Shown here piece by piece: positions 1-6,390 of a stretch of DNA of 7,382 nucleotides. The DNA is from Hyphomonadaceae bacterium. Lineage in GTDB: Bacteria > Pseudomonadota > Alphaproteobacteria > Caulobacterales > Aquidulcibacteraceae. The DNA is taken from NCBI GenBank assembly GCA_025458365.1, contig JALOSP010000060.1, forward strand, positions 1-7,382, given 5' to 3'. Position numbers and translations under genes: made by a program. The notes below the pieces were generated by a model. That model ran no database searches and was not told where the DNA came from. It was given only the letters and a program-made list of their open reading frames with translations. Within the stretch, counting starts at the first letter, position 1. The number at the start of each line of letters is the position of its first letter.

Positions 1-1
1 G

Positions 2-658
2 ACCCGCCGGATCCGGCAGATACCTGACGAGACGGCCCGCGCGGTCCCGAACATCCAGGTGACGGCCAACAATCAGAAAAGCCAGATCGACAAGGCGCGC
101 AATTGCGGTGTCGACAATTTTGTTATTAAGCCTGTCTCGGTCAAGTCGGTGGCCGAACGCCTGCGCGAAGTGATCGAACGCCCACGCCCGTTTGTCGCGA
201 CGGACAGCTACCGTGGCCCGTGCCGCCGTCGTCGTACGCCGCAGAATTTTGCCGGTCCTTTCCGCCGGTTTGATGATCCGATGGAACTGGATACGCCCTC
301 GACCCAGCGCGAAGTCCTCCGCTCCATGCTGGAACTCGCCGCTTCGCGGATTGCTTTGCTGGTTCGCGAATTGCGGGCAGGCAAGCTGGCAAACCTGCCG
401 CCGATCCGGCTGGCCGCCGAAGAGGTGCGGTCACTGTCCACCGAACTGGGTGACGCGCATCTGGCGCGGTGCTGCAAGGGGCTGTGCCACTATATCGATG
501 TTTTGCCCACACCGTCGGCTGTGCGTCCTGACGTGCTGTTGACACACCTGGATGCCATGGAAGTCCTGTTGAAGACACCATTGAGCCAGCAAGGCATTCG
601 CGACCAGGTCGTGACCGGGCTGGAAAAGGTGGTCGCCAAGACCGCCCGCGCGGCCTGA
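2..658 (+). CDS. Response regulator, receiver domain with C-terminal extension (5' partial)
   Basis: The reading frame is open from base 2, so the gene enters from the left; the GTG at 59 is an internal valine codon, not a start. The visible 218 residues begin in the last third of a CheY-like receiver domain. Residues 20-22 (VTA) carry the conserved switch Thr, and residues 42-46 (IKPVS) carry the conserved Lys43 before the last helix. The phospho-accepting Asp lies outside the window. A linker at about 70-90 with the pattern YRGPCRRRR...GPFRR follows, as known in alphaproteobacterial receiver proteins. About 120 mostly helical residues complete the protein, including a CCxxxC cysteine cluster at 157-162. 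No DNA-binding, GGDEF or other output domain is recognisable. It probably works as a phosphoryl-signalling protein through protein contacts; the partner is unknown. It converges on the oxidoreductase gene, with only 12 bases between their stops. Confidence 0.85.
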   Translation, partial: TRRIRQIPDETARAVPNIQVTANNQKSQIDKARNCGVDNFVIKPVSVKSVAERLREVIERPRPFVATDSYRGPCRRRRTPQNFAGPFRRFDDPMELDTPSTQREVLRSMLELAASRIALLVRELRAGKLANLPPIRLAAEEVRSLSTELGDAHLARCCKGLCHYIDVLPTPSAVRPDVLLTHLDAMEVLLKTPLSQQGIRDQVVTGLEKVVAKTARAA

Positions 659-670
659 TCGTTCTGGCCC

Positions 671-1666
671 TTACCCGGCGTCGGGAACCAGGATCACCTT
701 TCCGATCACCTTCCGGTCCTGCAGCAAGTGCAGACCCTCGACAGCCTGTGCCAGTGGCAGCACGTCTCCCACATGGACCCGGGCGATGCCGCGTGATGCC
801 AGATCGAGAATGGCCGCCTGATGCGCGGCGCCTTCATCTGGCCGCTGGCGTGCATGCTCGCCCGCCCGCACGCCGACCACGCTGAACCCCTTGATCAGAG
901 GCAGATTGCTGGACAGCGTGGCAATCCGTCCGCCTGCAAACCCGACCACCAACAGGCGGCCGCCAAATGCGATGCACCGGCAGCTGCCGTCGAAGGCATC
1001 GGCACCCACCGGATCGACAATCACGTCCGCGCCCCGCCCGCCAGTCAGCGCCTTCACCTCATCCTTGAAGCCGCCTGCAGGATCAATCACATGGTGGGCG
1101 CCTCTGGCTTGCAGGATTGCACGCTTCTCAGGAGTGGAGGCGACAGCGATCACGATTGCTCCCAGATGCAGGCCCAGATCGACACATGCCATGCCGACAC
1201 CACCTGCAGCCCCATGAACCAGCAACACCTCACCGGCCTGCAACGCCCCCCGCCGGACGAGTGCGACCCAGGCCGTCAGCCATGCCGTCTGAAACCCGGC
1301 AGCCTGTTCCATGTTCAAGCTGGCCGGTTTGTGGTGGGTGGCGGCGGCATCGAGGACGGCAAACCCGGCAAAGCCGCCCAGCCGCGTCCCGCCCATCACG
1401 GCATCCCCCACGGCAAACCTGCTTGCGCCGTCACCCACTGAAACCACATGGCCTGCCACTTCCATGCCGGGAATGAAGGGTGGATCAGGCTTGAACTGGT
1501 AGCGGCCCTGGCACATCAGGACGTCGGGGTAGTTGATGCCTGCCGCAGCCACCTGAACCAGAAGGGTGCCCGGTCCCGGTTCGGGGATGGCCACCTGCTG
1601 GAGCTGGACCCCGGACAGGCGCTGATCCAACCGGGTGCAGACCGCTGCGCTCATGGTCCGCGTCAT
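671..1666 (-). CDS. NADPH:quinone oxidoreductase-like protein (zinc-free MDR family)
   Basis: This is a medium-chain dehydrogenase/reductase of the quinone oxidoreductase (QOR) type, which passes electrons from NADPH to quinones or activated alkenes in the cytoplasm. With the ATG at 1666 it has 331 residues, normal for the family. The N-terminal GroES-like domain contains NYPDVLMCQG at about 45-54 and PGMEVAGHV at about 66-74. The Rossmann domain has the nucleotide loop HGAAGGVG at 151-158. STPEKR at 177-182 is where NADPH-specific members bind the 2'-phosphate. The GHE zinc signature and the structural four-cysteine lobe are absent, as expected for zinc-free members. The frame is open up to 1738, but that would run into the hydrolase gene; AAGGG nine bases upstream of 1666 supports the chosen ATG. 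A further ATG at 1654 has no clear ribosome site. It is the last gene of the minus-strand run, 13 bases after the hydrolase. The exact substrate is unknown. Confidence 0.9.
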   Translation of the reverse strand: MTRTMSAAVCTRLDQRLSGVQLQQVAIPEPGPGTLLVQVAAAGINYPDVLMCQGRYQFKPDPPFIPGMEVAGHVVSVGDGASRFAVGDAVMGGTRLGGFAGFAVLDAAATHHKPASLNMEQAAGFQTAWLTAWVALVRRGALQAGEVLLVHGAAGGVGMACVDLGLHLGAIVIAVASTPEKRAILQARGAHHVIDPAGGFKDEVKALTGGRGADVIVDPVGADAFDGSCRCIAFGGRLLVVGFAGGRIATLSSNLPLIKGFSVVGVRAGEHARQRPDEGAAHQAAILDLASRGIARVHVGDVLPLAQAVEGLHLLQDRKVIGKVILVPDAG

Positions 1667-1675
1667 CCCGGCCAA

Positions 1676-1680
1676 CCCTT
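1676..1680 (-). promoter_or_regulatory. Ribosome binding site of the oxidoreductase gene
   Basis: AAGGG on the minus strand, nine bases before the ATG at 1666, is the only good Shine-Dalgarno match near the candidate starts. It selects 1666 over the open-frame extension to 1738 and over the ATG at 1654. It touches the stop codon of the hydrolase gene, so translation of the two genes may be coupled. Confidence 0.6.
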
Positions 1681-2711
1681 CAAGCCATCGCCCGCAGCGC
1701 GCGGGCGACATCGCTGGCAATCTCGCGACACGCGGCATCGGCTGCCTGCACTGCCCCGGTCATTGCCGTGAAACCATGCGCAAGACGGCCATAAATCCGG
1801 GTCTGGACCGCGACGCCGTCAGCTTCCAGCCCGCGGGCATAGGCCAGCCCCTGGTCACGCAGCGGGTCGTGCCCTGCGACCACAACCAGCGCCGGGGCAA
1901 GCCCGGCATGGTCATCGGCCAGCAATGGTGACAGCGCAGGCTGGGCCGGGTCGATCCCGGCTGGCAGATAATGGCTCATGAACCAGGCCATCAGGTCGGC
2001 CGTCAGCGGAAAGGCGTCAGCACAGCTGACCATCGAACCGGCCCGGTCAGTCAGATCGGTGGCCGGATAGATCAGGACCTGCAAGACCGGTTGTGACAGC
2101 CCATCGTCCTTGCGCTGATAGCACATGCTGGCCGTCATATGGCCGCCCATGCTGTCGCCGCCGACGGCAACCCTTCCCGGTGCGGCACCCACTGCAGCAC
2201 CATTGGCCAGGAGCCAGTCGAAACTCCCATGAGCATCCTCAAGATTGGCAGGCCAGGGATGCTCCGGCGCAAGCCGGTAATCGACTGACACGACAGCTGT
2301 CCGCACGGTGGCGGCAAGGATCGTGCAGAACGCGTCGCATGTGCCGGTGTTGCCCACGACCCCACCGCCAAAGTGGAAGAACAGGAGGGCAGGCAGACCG
2401 GGATCCTGACCGGTCGGGCGGTATACCCGGGCAGGCAGTTGTGCTTGTGCGGTGGGGATGGTGATGTGGGAAACGGCCACACCGGGTTCACGCCTGCCGC
2501 CAAACAGGTTGACCAGCCTGTCGGTGCCAGCCCGGGCGGCCTCGGGTGTCAGCGGATCAGGCTGGGGCTGGCGGGCGGCGGCATGGGCGATAAACTGGGC
2601 CTGCGCATCCAGCACATAACCATCGCGCACCACCGGCTCGCCACCCGACATTGCGACCAGCACGCGCGGCGGCAGTTTCAGCAAAAGGCGCGCGACCGTT
2701 CTCTCCAGCAT
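1680..2711 (-). CDS. Alpha/beta hydrolase, hormone-sensitive-lipase (family IV) esterase type
   Basis: A cytoplasmic carboxylester hydrolase of the HSL-like family; no signal peptide or membrane segment is seen. Counting from the ATG at 2711 (343 residues), the oxyanion-hole motif is HFGGG at 113-117, the H-x-GGG variant rather than plain HGGG. SVDYRLAPEHPWP at about 142-154 is the conserved strand and loop of the family. The nucleophile is Ser187 in GDSMGG. Asp282 in GHDPLRDQG and His312 in LAHGF complete the catalytic triad. Everything needed for activity is present and the length is typical. The start overlaps the TetR stop by one base (TGATG), and GGGAG lies 10 bases upstream. A TTG one codon earlier, at 2714, is an alternative start. 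It sits between its likely repressor and an oxidoreductase, which suggests a role in breaking down or detoxifying an ester or lactone; the substrate cannot be told from sequence. Confidence 0.92.
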   Translation of the reverse strand: MLERTVARLLLKLPPRVLVAMSGGEPVVRDGYVLDAQAQFIAHAAARQPQPDPLTPEAARAGTDRLVNLFGGRREPGVAVSHITIPTAQAQLPARVYRPTGQDPGLPALLFFHFGGGVVGNTGTCDAFCTILAATVRTAVVSVDYRLAPEHPWPANLEDAHGSFDWLLANGAAVGAAPGRVAVGGDSMGGHMTASMCYQRKDDGLSQPVLQVLIYPATDLTDRAGSMVSCADAFPLTADLMAWFMSHYLPAGIDPAQPALSPLLADDHAGLAPALVVVAGHDPLRDQGLAYARGLEADGVAVQTRIYGRLAHGFTAMTGAVQAADAACREIASDVARALRAMA

Positions 2712-3403
2712 CAAACCGAGGCTCCCACACCACTGACACCTTGGAGGATCAGTCCGGTGCAGAACCGCGCGGCATCTTCTGCGCTGGCGACATGGCCGCT
2801 CAACAGGTAATTGCCGATCTCCTGAGCCATCCCGATGGAGGCAGCGGTCAGCAGACCCACATCGGTGTGCGGCAATTGCCCGGCTGCTTCATAGTCCTGC
2901 ATATAGGCCTTGATCTGGTTGAACAGGGCCGCACTCTCGGGCGTGTCGAAACGCACCCGTGTGACGTCATCGCGCCCGACCAGCATGGAGCCCGCAGGGT
3001 GGCTTTCCTGCAGGAAATGGAAGTAGGCCGTGCAGGCCAGTTCCAGAAACCGCGCCACATCACTGCCTGCTTCGGTACGGGCCGCATGCAGCATCGGCCG
3101 GAAGCGCTGGACGCCGTCATCGTGCAGGGCGTGGTACAATTCTTCCTTTGATTTGAAATAATTGTAGAAGGTGCCCGATGCCAGATCTGTGCGCCGGATG
3201 ATATCGCGCACCGTCGTGGCTTCGTAGCCGAGTTCGGCGAACACTTGCCGGGCCGCCTCGATGATCGCGGCGCGATTGGTTACCTTTGTTTTTTCACGCC
3301 GCCCGCCACCATCCCGCGGAACGATACTGGCAGCGGTACGGGTCTGGGCGTCAATGGTTGGTGTCATGTCCCGACTGGAAACATGAACTGGCGTCATGTT
3401 CAA
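2711..3403 (-). CDS. TetR/AcrR family transcriptional regulator
   Basis: A one-domain-plus-ligand-pocket repressor. After a polar tail of about 40 residues, the TetR helix-turn-helix domain spans about 43-92. The recognition region TVRDIIRRTDLASGTFYNYFKSKEE is shown by its key residues TDLASGTFYNYF at 72-83. The C-terminal helical domain (about 100-230) would bind a ligand and dimerise; it matches no subfamily I can name. Three starts are possible: TTG at 3403, ATG at 3397 and ATG at 3367 (230, 228 or 218 residues). I chose TTG 3403 because AGGTGA lies six bases upstream, overlapping the SixA-like stop codon; neither ATG has as good a site. The gene is followed without a gap by the esterase and oxidoreductase genes, its most likely targets. 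A cluster of palindromic half-sites covers the start region and could serve for autoregulation. The family call is firm; the start is not. Confidence 0.9.
   Translation of the reverse strand: MNMTPVHVSSRDMTPTIDAQTRTAASIVPRDGGGRREKTKVTNRAAIIEAARQVFAELGYEATTVRDIIRRTDLASGTFYNYFKSKEELYHALHDDGVQRFRPMLHAARTEAGSDVARFLELACTAYFHFLQESHPAGSMLVGRDDVTRVRFDTPESAALFNQIKAYMQDYEAAGQLPHTDVGLLTAASIGMAQEIGNYLLSGHVASAEDAARFCTGLILQGVSGVGASV
3364..3400. promoter_or_regulatory. Cluster of CATGT half-sites, candidate TetR operator
   Basis: On the plus strand TCATGT (3364-3369) is followed by AACATGA (3380-3386) and TCATGTT (3394-3400). The last two form a perfect inverted repeat with 7-base arms and a 7-base gap; the first two form one with 6-base arms and an 11-base gap. 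TetR-family dimers bind palindromes of about this size, commonly next to their own gene. If the regulator starts at the ATG at 3367, the whole cluster lies directly upstream; if it starts at 3397 or 3403, the cluster covers the first codons. Binding by this protein is an inference. Confidence 0.4.
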
Positions 3404-3409
3404 TCCGGC

Positions 3410-3415
3410 TCACCT
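3410..3415 (-). promoter_or_regulatory. Ribosome binding site of the TetR gene, overlapping the upstream stop
   Basis: AGGTGA on the minus strand matches the 5'-proximal part of the anti-Shine-Dalgarno pairing region. It stands six bases before TTG 3403 and 12 before ATG 3397. Its TGA is the stop codon of the SixA-like gene, so ribosomes ending there could restart on the regulator. It favours the TTG start. Confidence 0.45.
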
Positions 3416-3904
3416 GTCGCGTGTCAGAAAATGCAGCAGCGTCCAGTCTGTCCGGCTTTCCACATCGGCAATGAACCACGCCATCTCGCCGGTCTTGAAG
3501 CGCTCGTACGCCAGAGCCGCGCGGACCGACCGGTCTGTCCCGTCGATCATGTCGCAGACCAGCATGTGCAGGCCCGGATTGTGACCGATCACCAGTGTCG
3601 TGTGCCGTCCCCGGCGTGCGGCCACGTCGGCCAAGGTGCGGGGCGGGGCAAGATAAAGATCGTCAAACAGTTCGACATCCATGCCAGGAAACACGCTTGC
3701 CGCCTGTTCGGCGGTCTGGCGTGTGCGTGTCGCAGTGGACACCAATGCCACATCCGGGGCCACGCCAAGCGCGTGCAGCTTCTGGCATTGCAGCAGGGCA
3801 GCCGCGCGCCCTGCATCCGTCAGCTGCCGCTCCTCGTCGCGCGCGGCGTCCATCGGGTTTTCGGCCTTGGCGTGACGGAAAAGGATGAGATTCTGCACTG
3901 CCAC
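3410..3904 (-). CDS. SixA-like histidine phosphatase family protein
   Basis: A 164-residue protein of the histidine phosphatase (phosphoglycerate-mutase-like) superfamily, short form. The RHG-type motif is LFRHAKAE at 8-15, with catalytic His11 and phosphate-binding Arg10. A second phosphate-binding Arg lies in STATRTRQTAE (Arg60). The second active-site His is His108 in IGHNPGLH. In E. coli SixA removes phosphate from histidines of phosphocarrier proteins such as ArcB's HPt domain or NPr; whether this relative does so is not known, and a small-molecule phosphatase is also possible. The start is GTG at 3904, supported by GAGGG six bases upstream; a GTG two codons later is less well placed. 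It is the first gene of the minus-strand run and is divergent from lysK. Its job has no obvious link to the TetR-esterase-reductase genes behind it. Confidence 0.85.
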   Translation of the reverse strand: MAVQNLILFRHAKAENPMDAARDEERQLTDAGRAAALLQCQKLHALGVAPDVALVSTATRTRQTAEQAASVFPGMDVELFDDLYLAPPRTLADVAARRGRHTTLVIGHNPGLHMLVCDMIDGTDRSVRAALAYERFKTGEMAWFIADVESRTDWTLLHFLTRDR

Positions 3905-3940
3905 CGACAGCCCTCGCCATGCTTGGCCCGCACGTCCACC

Positions 3941-3969
3941 TTGACCCGCGCGATCCCAGCCGGTCTATG
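3941..3969 (+). promoter_or_regulatory. Candidate promoter of lysK
   Basis: TTGACC (five of six matches to the -35 consensus) is followed after 17 bases by TCTATG as a weak -10. Transcription would begin near 3976, leaving a leader of about 50 bases. This is the best sigma-70-like pair I see in the 120-base region between the divergent SixA-like and lysK genes; the -10 is poor, so the call is tentative. Confidence 0.35.
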
Positions 3970-4024
3970 GCGCGGCGCTGGCAACGGCAAGTTCTCCCGA
4001 TCCGCCCGACCATTGGAATAGCAG

Positions 4025-5605
4025 ATGACCGATCTTCAAGCTTTCGCTGAAACCGCCAAGGCCTGGCCCTTTGAGCAGGCGCGCGCGCTGCGTGACCGGA
4101 TGGTGAAAACCGGCAAGAGCGGACCGGTGATCTTCGAGACTGGTTATGGCCCCTCGGGCCTGCCGCACATCGGCACGTTTGGCGAAGTCGTGCGCACTAC
4201 CATGGTGCGCCATGCGTTTCGTGTGCTGACGGGTGATGCGATCCCCACCGAACTCTATTGCGTCTCGGACGACATGGACGGCATGCGGAAAATCCCCGAC
4301 ACCGTGCCCGAGGAGCGGCGCGGCGAACTGGAAGCCTGTCTGCAGCGCCCGCTGACCGATGTGCCCAATCCGTTCGGCACCGATCACACGAGCTTTGCCC
4401 ACCACAACAATGCCAGGCTGTGCGGCTTCCTGGACGGGTTCGGCTTTGATTACACGTTCAAGTCGGCGACCGACCTCTACAGATCAGGCATTTTCGATGC
4501 GACATTGAAGGTGGCAGCCGAACAGTATGACCAGATCATGGCGGTGATGCTGCCTACCCTTGGCGAAGAACGTCGCGCCACCTATTCGCCATTCCTGCCC
4601 ATCAGCCCGAAGACAGGCCGGGTGCTCTATGTGCCGATGAAGGCGGTGGACGCAGCTGCAGGCACGATCACCTTCGATGATGAGGACGGGACAGAGACCA
4701 CCTTGCCGGTCACCGGTGGTGCTGTGAAAATGCAGTGGAAGCCGGACTTCGGCATGCGTTGGGCCGCGCTTGGCGTGGACTTCGAAATGTATGGCAAGGA
4801 CCACCAGACCAATGGGCCGGTCTATTCCAAGATCTGCCGCATCCTGGGCGCCGAGCCGCCGGTGCAATATGTCTATGAGCTGTTCCTCGATGACAATGGC
4901 GAGAAGATCTCCAAGTCGAAGGGCAATGGCATCAGTGTGGAGCAATGGCTGACCTATGCGCCCGCCGAGAGCCTGGCGCTCTACATGTTCCAGAAGCCAC
5001 GCGCGGCCAAGCGCCTGTATTTTGACGTGATCCCGCGCGCGGTTGACGAATACATTGCCTTCCTCGATGCCTATCAGCGCGAGGACGAGGCAAAGCGGCT
5101 GGAAAATCCGGTGTGGCACATCCATGCGGGAAGCCCGCCGCAATACAGCTCACCGGTCAGTTTCGGGCTGTTGCTCAATCTGGTCTCTGCCGCCAATGCC
5201 GAGACCAAGGACGTGCTGTGGGGCTTCATCAGCCGTTATGCACCGGGCGCCACACCGCAAGACCAGCCGCTTCTGGACCGGTTGGCAGGTTATGCGCTGG
5301 CCTACTACCGGGATTTCGTGCTGCCGACCAAGAAGTTCCGCCCGCCGACGGAACAGGAACGCGCCGCTATGATCGACTTGCGCGCGAGGTTCTCGTCCCA
5401 GCCTGCCGATGCCCGCGATGGCGAGGCTTTGCAGAACCTCACATTCGAAGTGGGCAAGGCGCACGCGTTCGAGAACCTGCGCGACTGGTTCAAGGCACTC
5501 TATGAAGTCCTGCTGGGTCAGGAACAGGGTCCACGCTTCGGTAGCTTTACCGCCCTGTTCGGGGTGGAGGCGACGGTGGCGCTGATTGATGAGAAATTGG
5601 GGTAG
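4025..5605 (+). CDS. lysK: Lysyl-tRNA synthetase, class I
   Basis: Charges tRNA-Lys with lysine in the cytoplasm. This is the class I enzyme, unrelated in fold to the class II LysS of most bacteria. At 526 residues it has the usual bacterial and archaeal length. The Rossmann catalytic core carries the HIGH-type motif PSGLPHIGT at 43-51, with His48 and Gly50, and the KMSKS-type motif KISKSKGN at 294-301. Between them [13 protein letters not shown] (79-91) and [14 protein letters not shown] (255-268) match typical class I LysRS motifs. The remaining 220 residues form the helical anticodon-binding part. An in-frame stop at 4019 lies two codons before the ATG, so 4025 is the earliest start; GGA seven bases upstream is a modest ribosome site. 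The gene appears to be transcribed alone and is followed by a repeat-containing gap. The reading frame is intact and both signature motifs are present. Confidence 0.97.
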   Translation: MTDLQAFAETAKAWPFEQARALRDRMVKTGKSGPVIFETGYGPSGLPHIGTFGEVVRTTMVRHAFRVLTGDAIPTELYCVSDDMDGMRKIPDTVPEERRGELEACLQRPLTDVPNPFGTDHTSFAHHNNARLCGFLDGFGFDYTFKSATDLYRSGIFDATLKVAAEQYDQIMAVMLPTLGEERRATYSPFLPISPKTGRVLYVPMKAVDAAAGTITFDDEDGTETTLPVTGGAVKMQWKPDFGMRWAALGVDFEMYGKDHQTNGPVYSKICRILGAEPPVQYVYELFLDDNGEKISKSKGNGISVEQWLTYAPAESLALYMFQKPRAAKRLYFDVIPRAVDEYIAFLDAYQREDEAKRLENPVWHIHAGSPPQYSSPVSFGLLLNLVSAANAETKDVLWGFISRYAPGATPQDQPLLDRLAGYALAYYRDFVLPTKKFRPPTEQERAAMIDLRARFSSQPADARDGEALQNLTFEVGKAHAFENLRDWFKALYEVLLGQEQGPRFGSFTALFGVEATVALIDEKLG

Positions 5606-5629
5606 GGGTTTGCAACTGTTCTGCGGCCT

Positions 5630-5659
5630 CCCCTCTCCCCACAATCGTGGGGAGAGGGG
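5630..5659. repeat. GC-rich hairpin, first copy of a C/T-rich repeat
   Basis: A perfect 13-base inverted repeat (CCCCTCTCCCCAC, loop AATC, then its complement) starting 24 bases after the lysK stop. It could form a very stable hairpin and may end or stabilise the lysK transcript, although no T-run follows. With the G-rich sequence to its right (to 5673) it belongs to a repeat whose second, inverted copy lies at 5721-5763. Confidence 0.75.
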
Positions 5660-5720
5660 GCGGGGGTGAGGGGCGCTTCTGCCAGCGCATTGGTTCCAGA
5701 CTTTGCGCATTCTGTGGCAA

Positions 5721-5763
5721 CCCCTCACCCCAACCCCTCTCCCCGTCAAGCCGGGGCGAGGGG
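5721..5763. repeat. Second, inverted copy of the C/T-rich repeat with hairpin
   Basis: CCCCTCACCCCAACCCCTCT and the four C that follow (5721-5744) are, apart from two substitutions and a one-base indel, the reverse complement of 5649-5673. The 3' part also forms its own hairpin: 12-base arms at 5734-5745 and 5752-5763 with one mismatch and a 6-base loop. From memory, this C/T-rich motif occurs as a dispersed intergenic repeat in many proteobacterial genomes. Protein translated through it in the frame upstream of the kinase gene is not real coding sequence. Confidence 0.7.
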
Positions 5764-5840
5764 CTTTCGAGAGACTTCCGCCGCCATCGTGATGTATGCA
5801 GAAAACACCCCTCCTTCCGCCAGGCGAAATAGCTCGCACC

Positions 5841-5845
5841 AAGGA
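5841..5845 (+). promoter_or_regulatory. Ribosome binding site of the kinase-like gene
   Basis: AAGGA, nine bases before the ATG at 5855. It decides the start: the frame stays open back to a GTG at 5666, but that extension would translate the intergenic repeat. Confidence 0.6.
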
Positions 5846-5854
5846 CCTACCCCC

Positions 5855-6385
5855 ATGCGCATCGCCGTTATCGGCACATCCGGCAGTGGCAAGAGCACCT
5901 TTGCCAGCCGCCTTGCCCAGGCACGGGGCGTGCCGTTCATCGAGCTTGATCTGATCAACTGGCGCCCCGGCTGGCATGACCGGGCCGAGCGCGAGCCTGA
6001 AGCCTTCAAGGCCGATGTGGCAGAAGCGCTGGCCCAGCCTGAATGGACACTCGCCGGCAATTACGGGCTGGTCCGCGACATGATCTGGGCGGCAGCGACC
6101 CATGTGGTCTGGCTGGACCTGCCCCGTCCGTTGGTCATGCGTCAGGTCATCAGCCGCTCGTTCCAGCGGGCGTTGAGTGGAAAGGATGTGTTCCCGGGCT
6201 GTCGCGAAGGCTGGACCCGGATGCTGCACCGCGAGCATCCGGTCCGCTGGGCATGGGACACCTATGCCCGCCGCAAGGAAAGCTATGGCGCGCGTTTCGA
6301 AGACCCGGCCTTTGCCCACTTGACCCGGCTGCGGGTTTGCTCGCATGCCGAGGCCAAAGCCACCCTGGCCGCGCTTGCATCCTGA
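5855..6385 (+). CDS. P-loop nucleotide kinase-like protein (adenylate kinase / topology-modulation type)
   Basis: A 176-residue protein of the small P-loop kinase group annotated as adenylate kinase-related or 'topology modulation protein'. The Walker A loop GTSGSGKST is at 7-15. Asp32 in ELDLINW follows the second strand, where related kinases bind substrate. GNYG at 68-71 and WLDLPRPLVMRQVISRS at 86-102 match the family's third region and its nucleotide-binding arginines. An Arg/Lys-rich C-terminal half (YARRKESYGARF) follows. It probably phosphorylates a nucleotide or another small molecule, but the substrate is unknown for most of this group. The start at ATG 5855 is set by the ribosome site and by MRIAVIG, the expected first strand; in-frame codons further upstream are repeat. 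Its stop lies five bases from the stop of the convergent LysR gene. No clear promoter is seen in the 90 bases upstream. Confidence 0.85.
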   Translation: MRIAVIGTSGSGKSTFASRLAQARGVPFIELDLINWRPGWHDRAEREPEAFKADVAEALAQPEWTLAGNYGLVRDMIWAAATHVVWLDLPRPLVMRQVISRSFQRALSGKDVFPGCREGWTRMLHREHPVRWAWDTYARRKESYGARFEDPAFAHLTRLRVCSHAEAKATLAALAS

Positions 6386-6390
6386 GGGTC

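Noticed and set aside
1667..1738. A 24-residue N-terminal extension of the oxidoreductase
   Set aside because: It would overlap the end of the esterase gene, it lacks family similarity, and ATG 1666 has a good ribosome site.
3245..4021. A 258-codon plus-strand open frame across the SixA-like gene and the lysK upstream region
   Set aside because: It opposes the SixA-like gene, which has complete active-site motifs; the translation is Arg/His/Cys-rich in the manner of shadow frames.
4484..5143. A 219-codon minus-strand open frame inside lysK
   Set aside because: It lies wholly antisense to the conserved LysRS core, including the KISKS region, and has no family features.
5666..5854. A 63-residue N-terminal extension of the kinase-like protein from GTG 5666
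   Set aside because: The extension would translate the repeat and hairpin sequence, while AAGGA precedes ATG 5855 and the protein then begins directly with the expected first strand and P-loop.
5150..6346. A 398-codon open frame on the minus strand across the end of lysK, the repeat region and the kinase gene
   Set aside because: It is antisense to two well-supported genes, runs through the intergenic hairpins, and its translation shows no recognisable domain. Long antisense frames are expected in GC-rich DNA.
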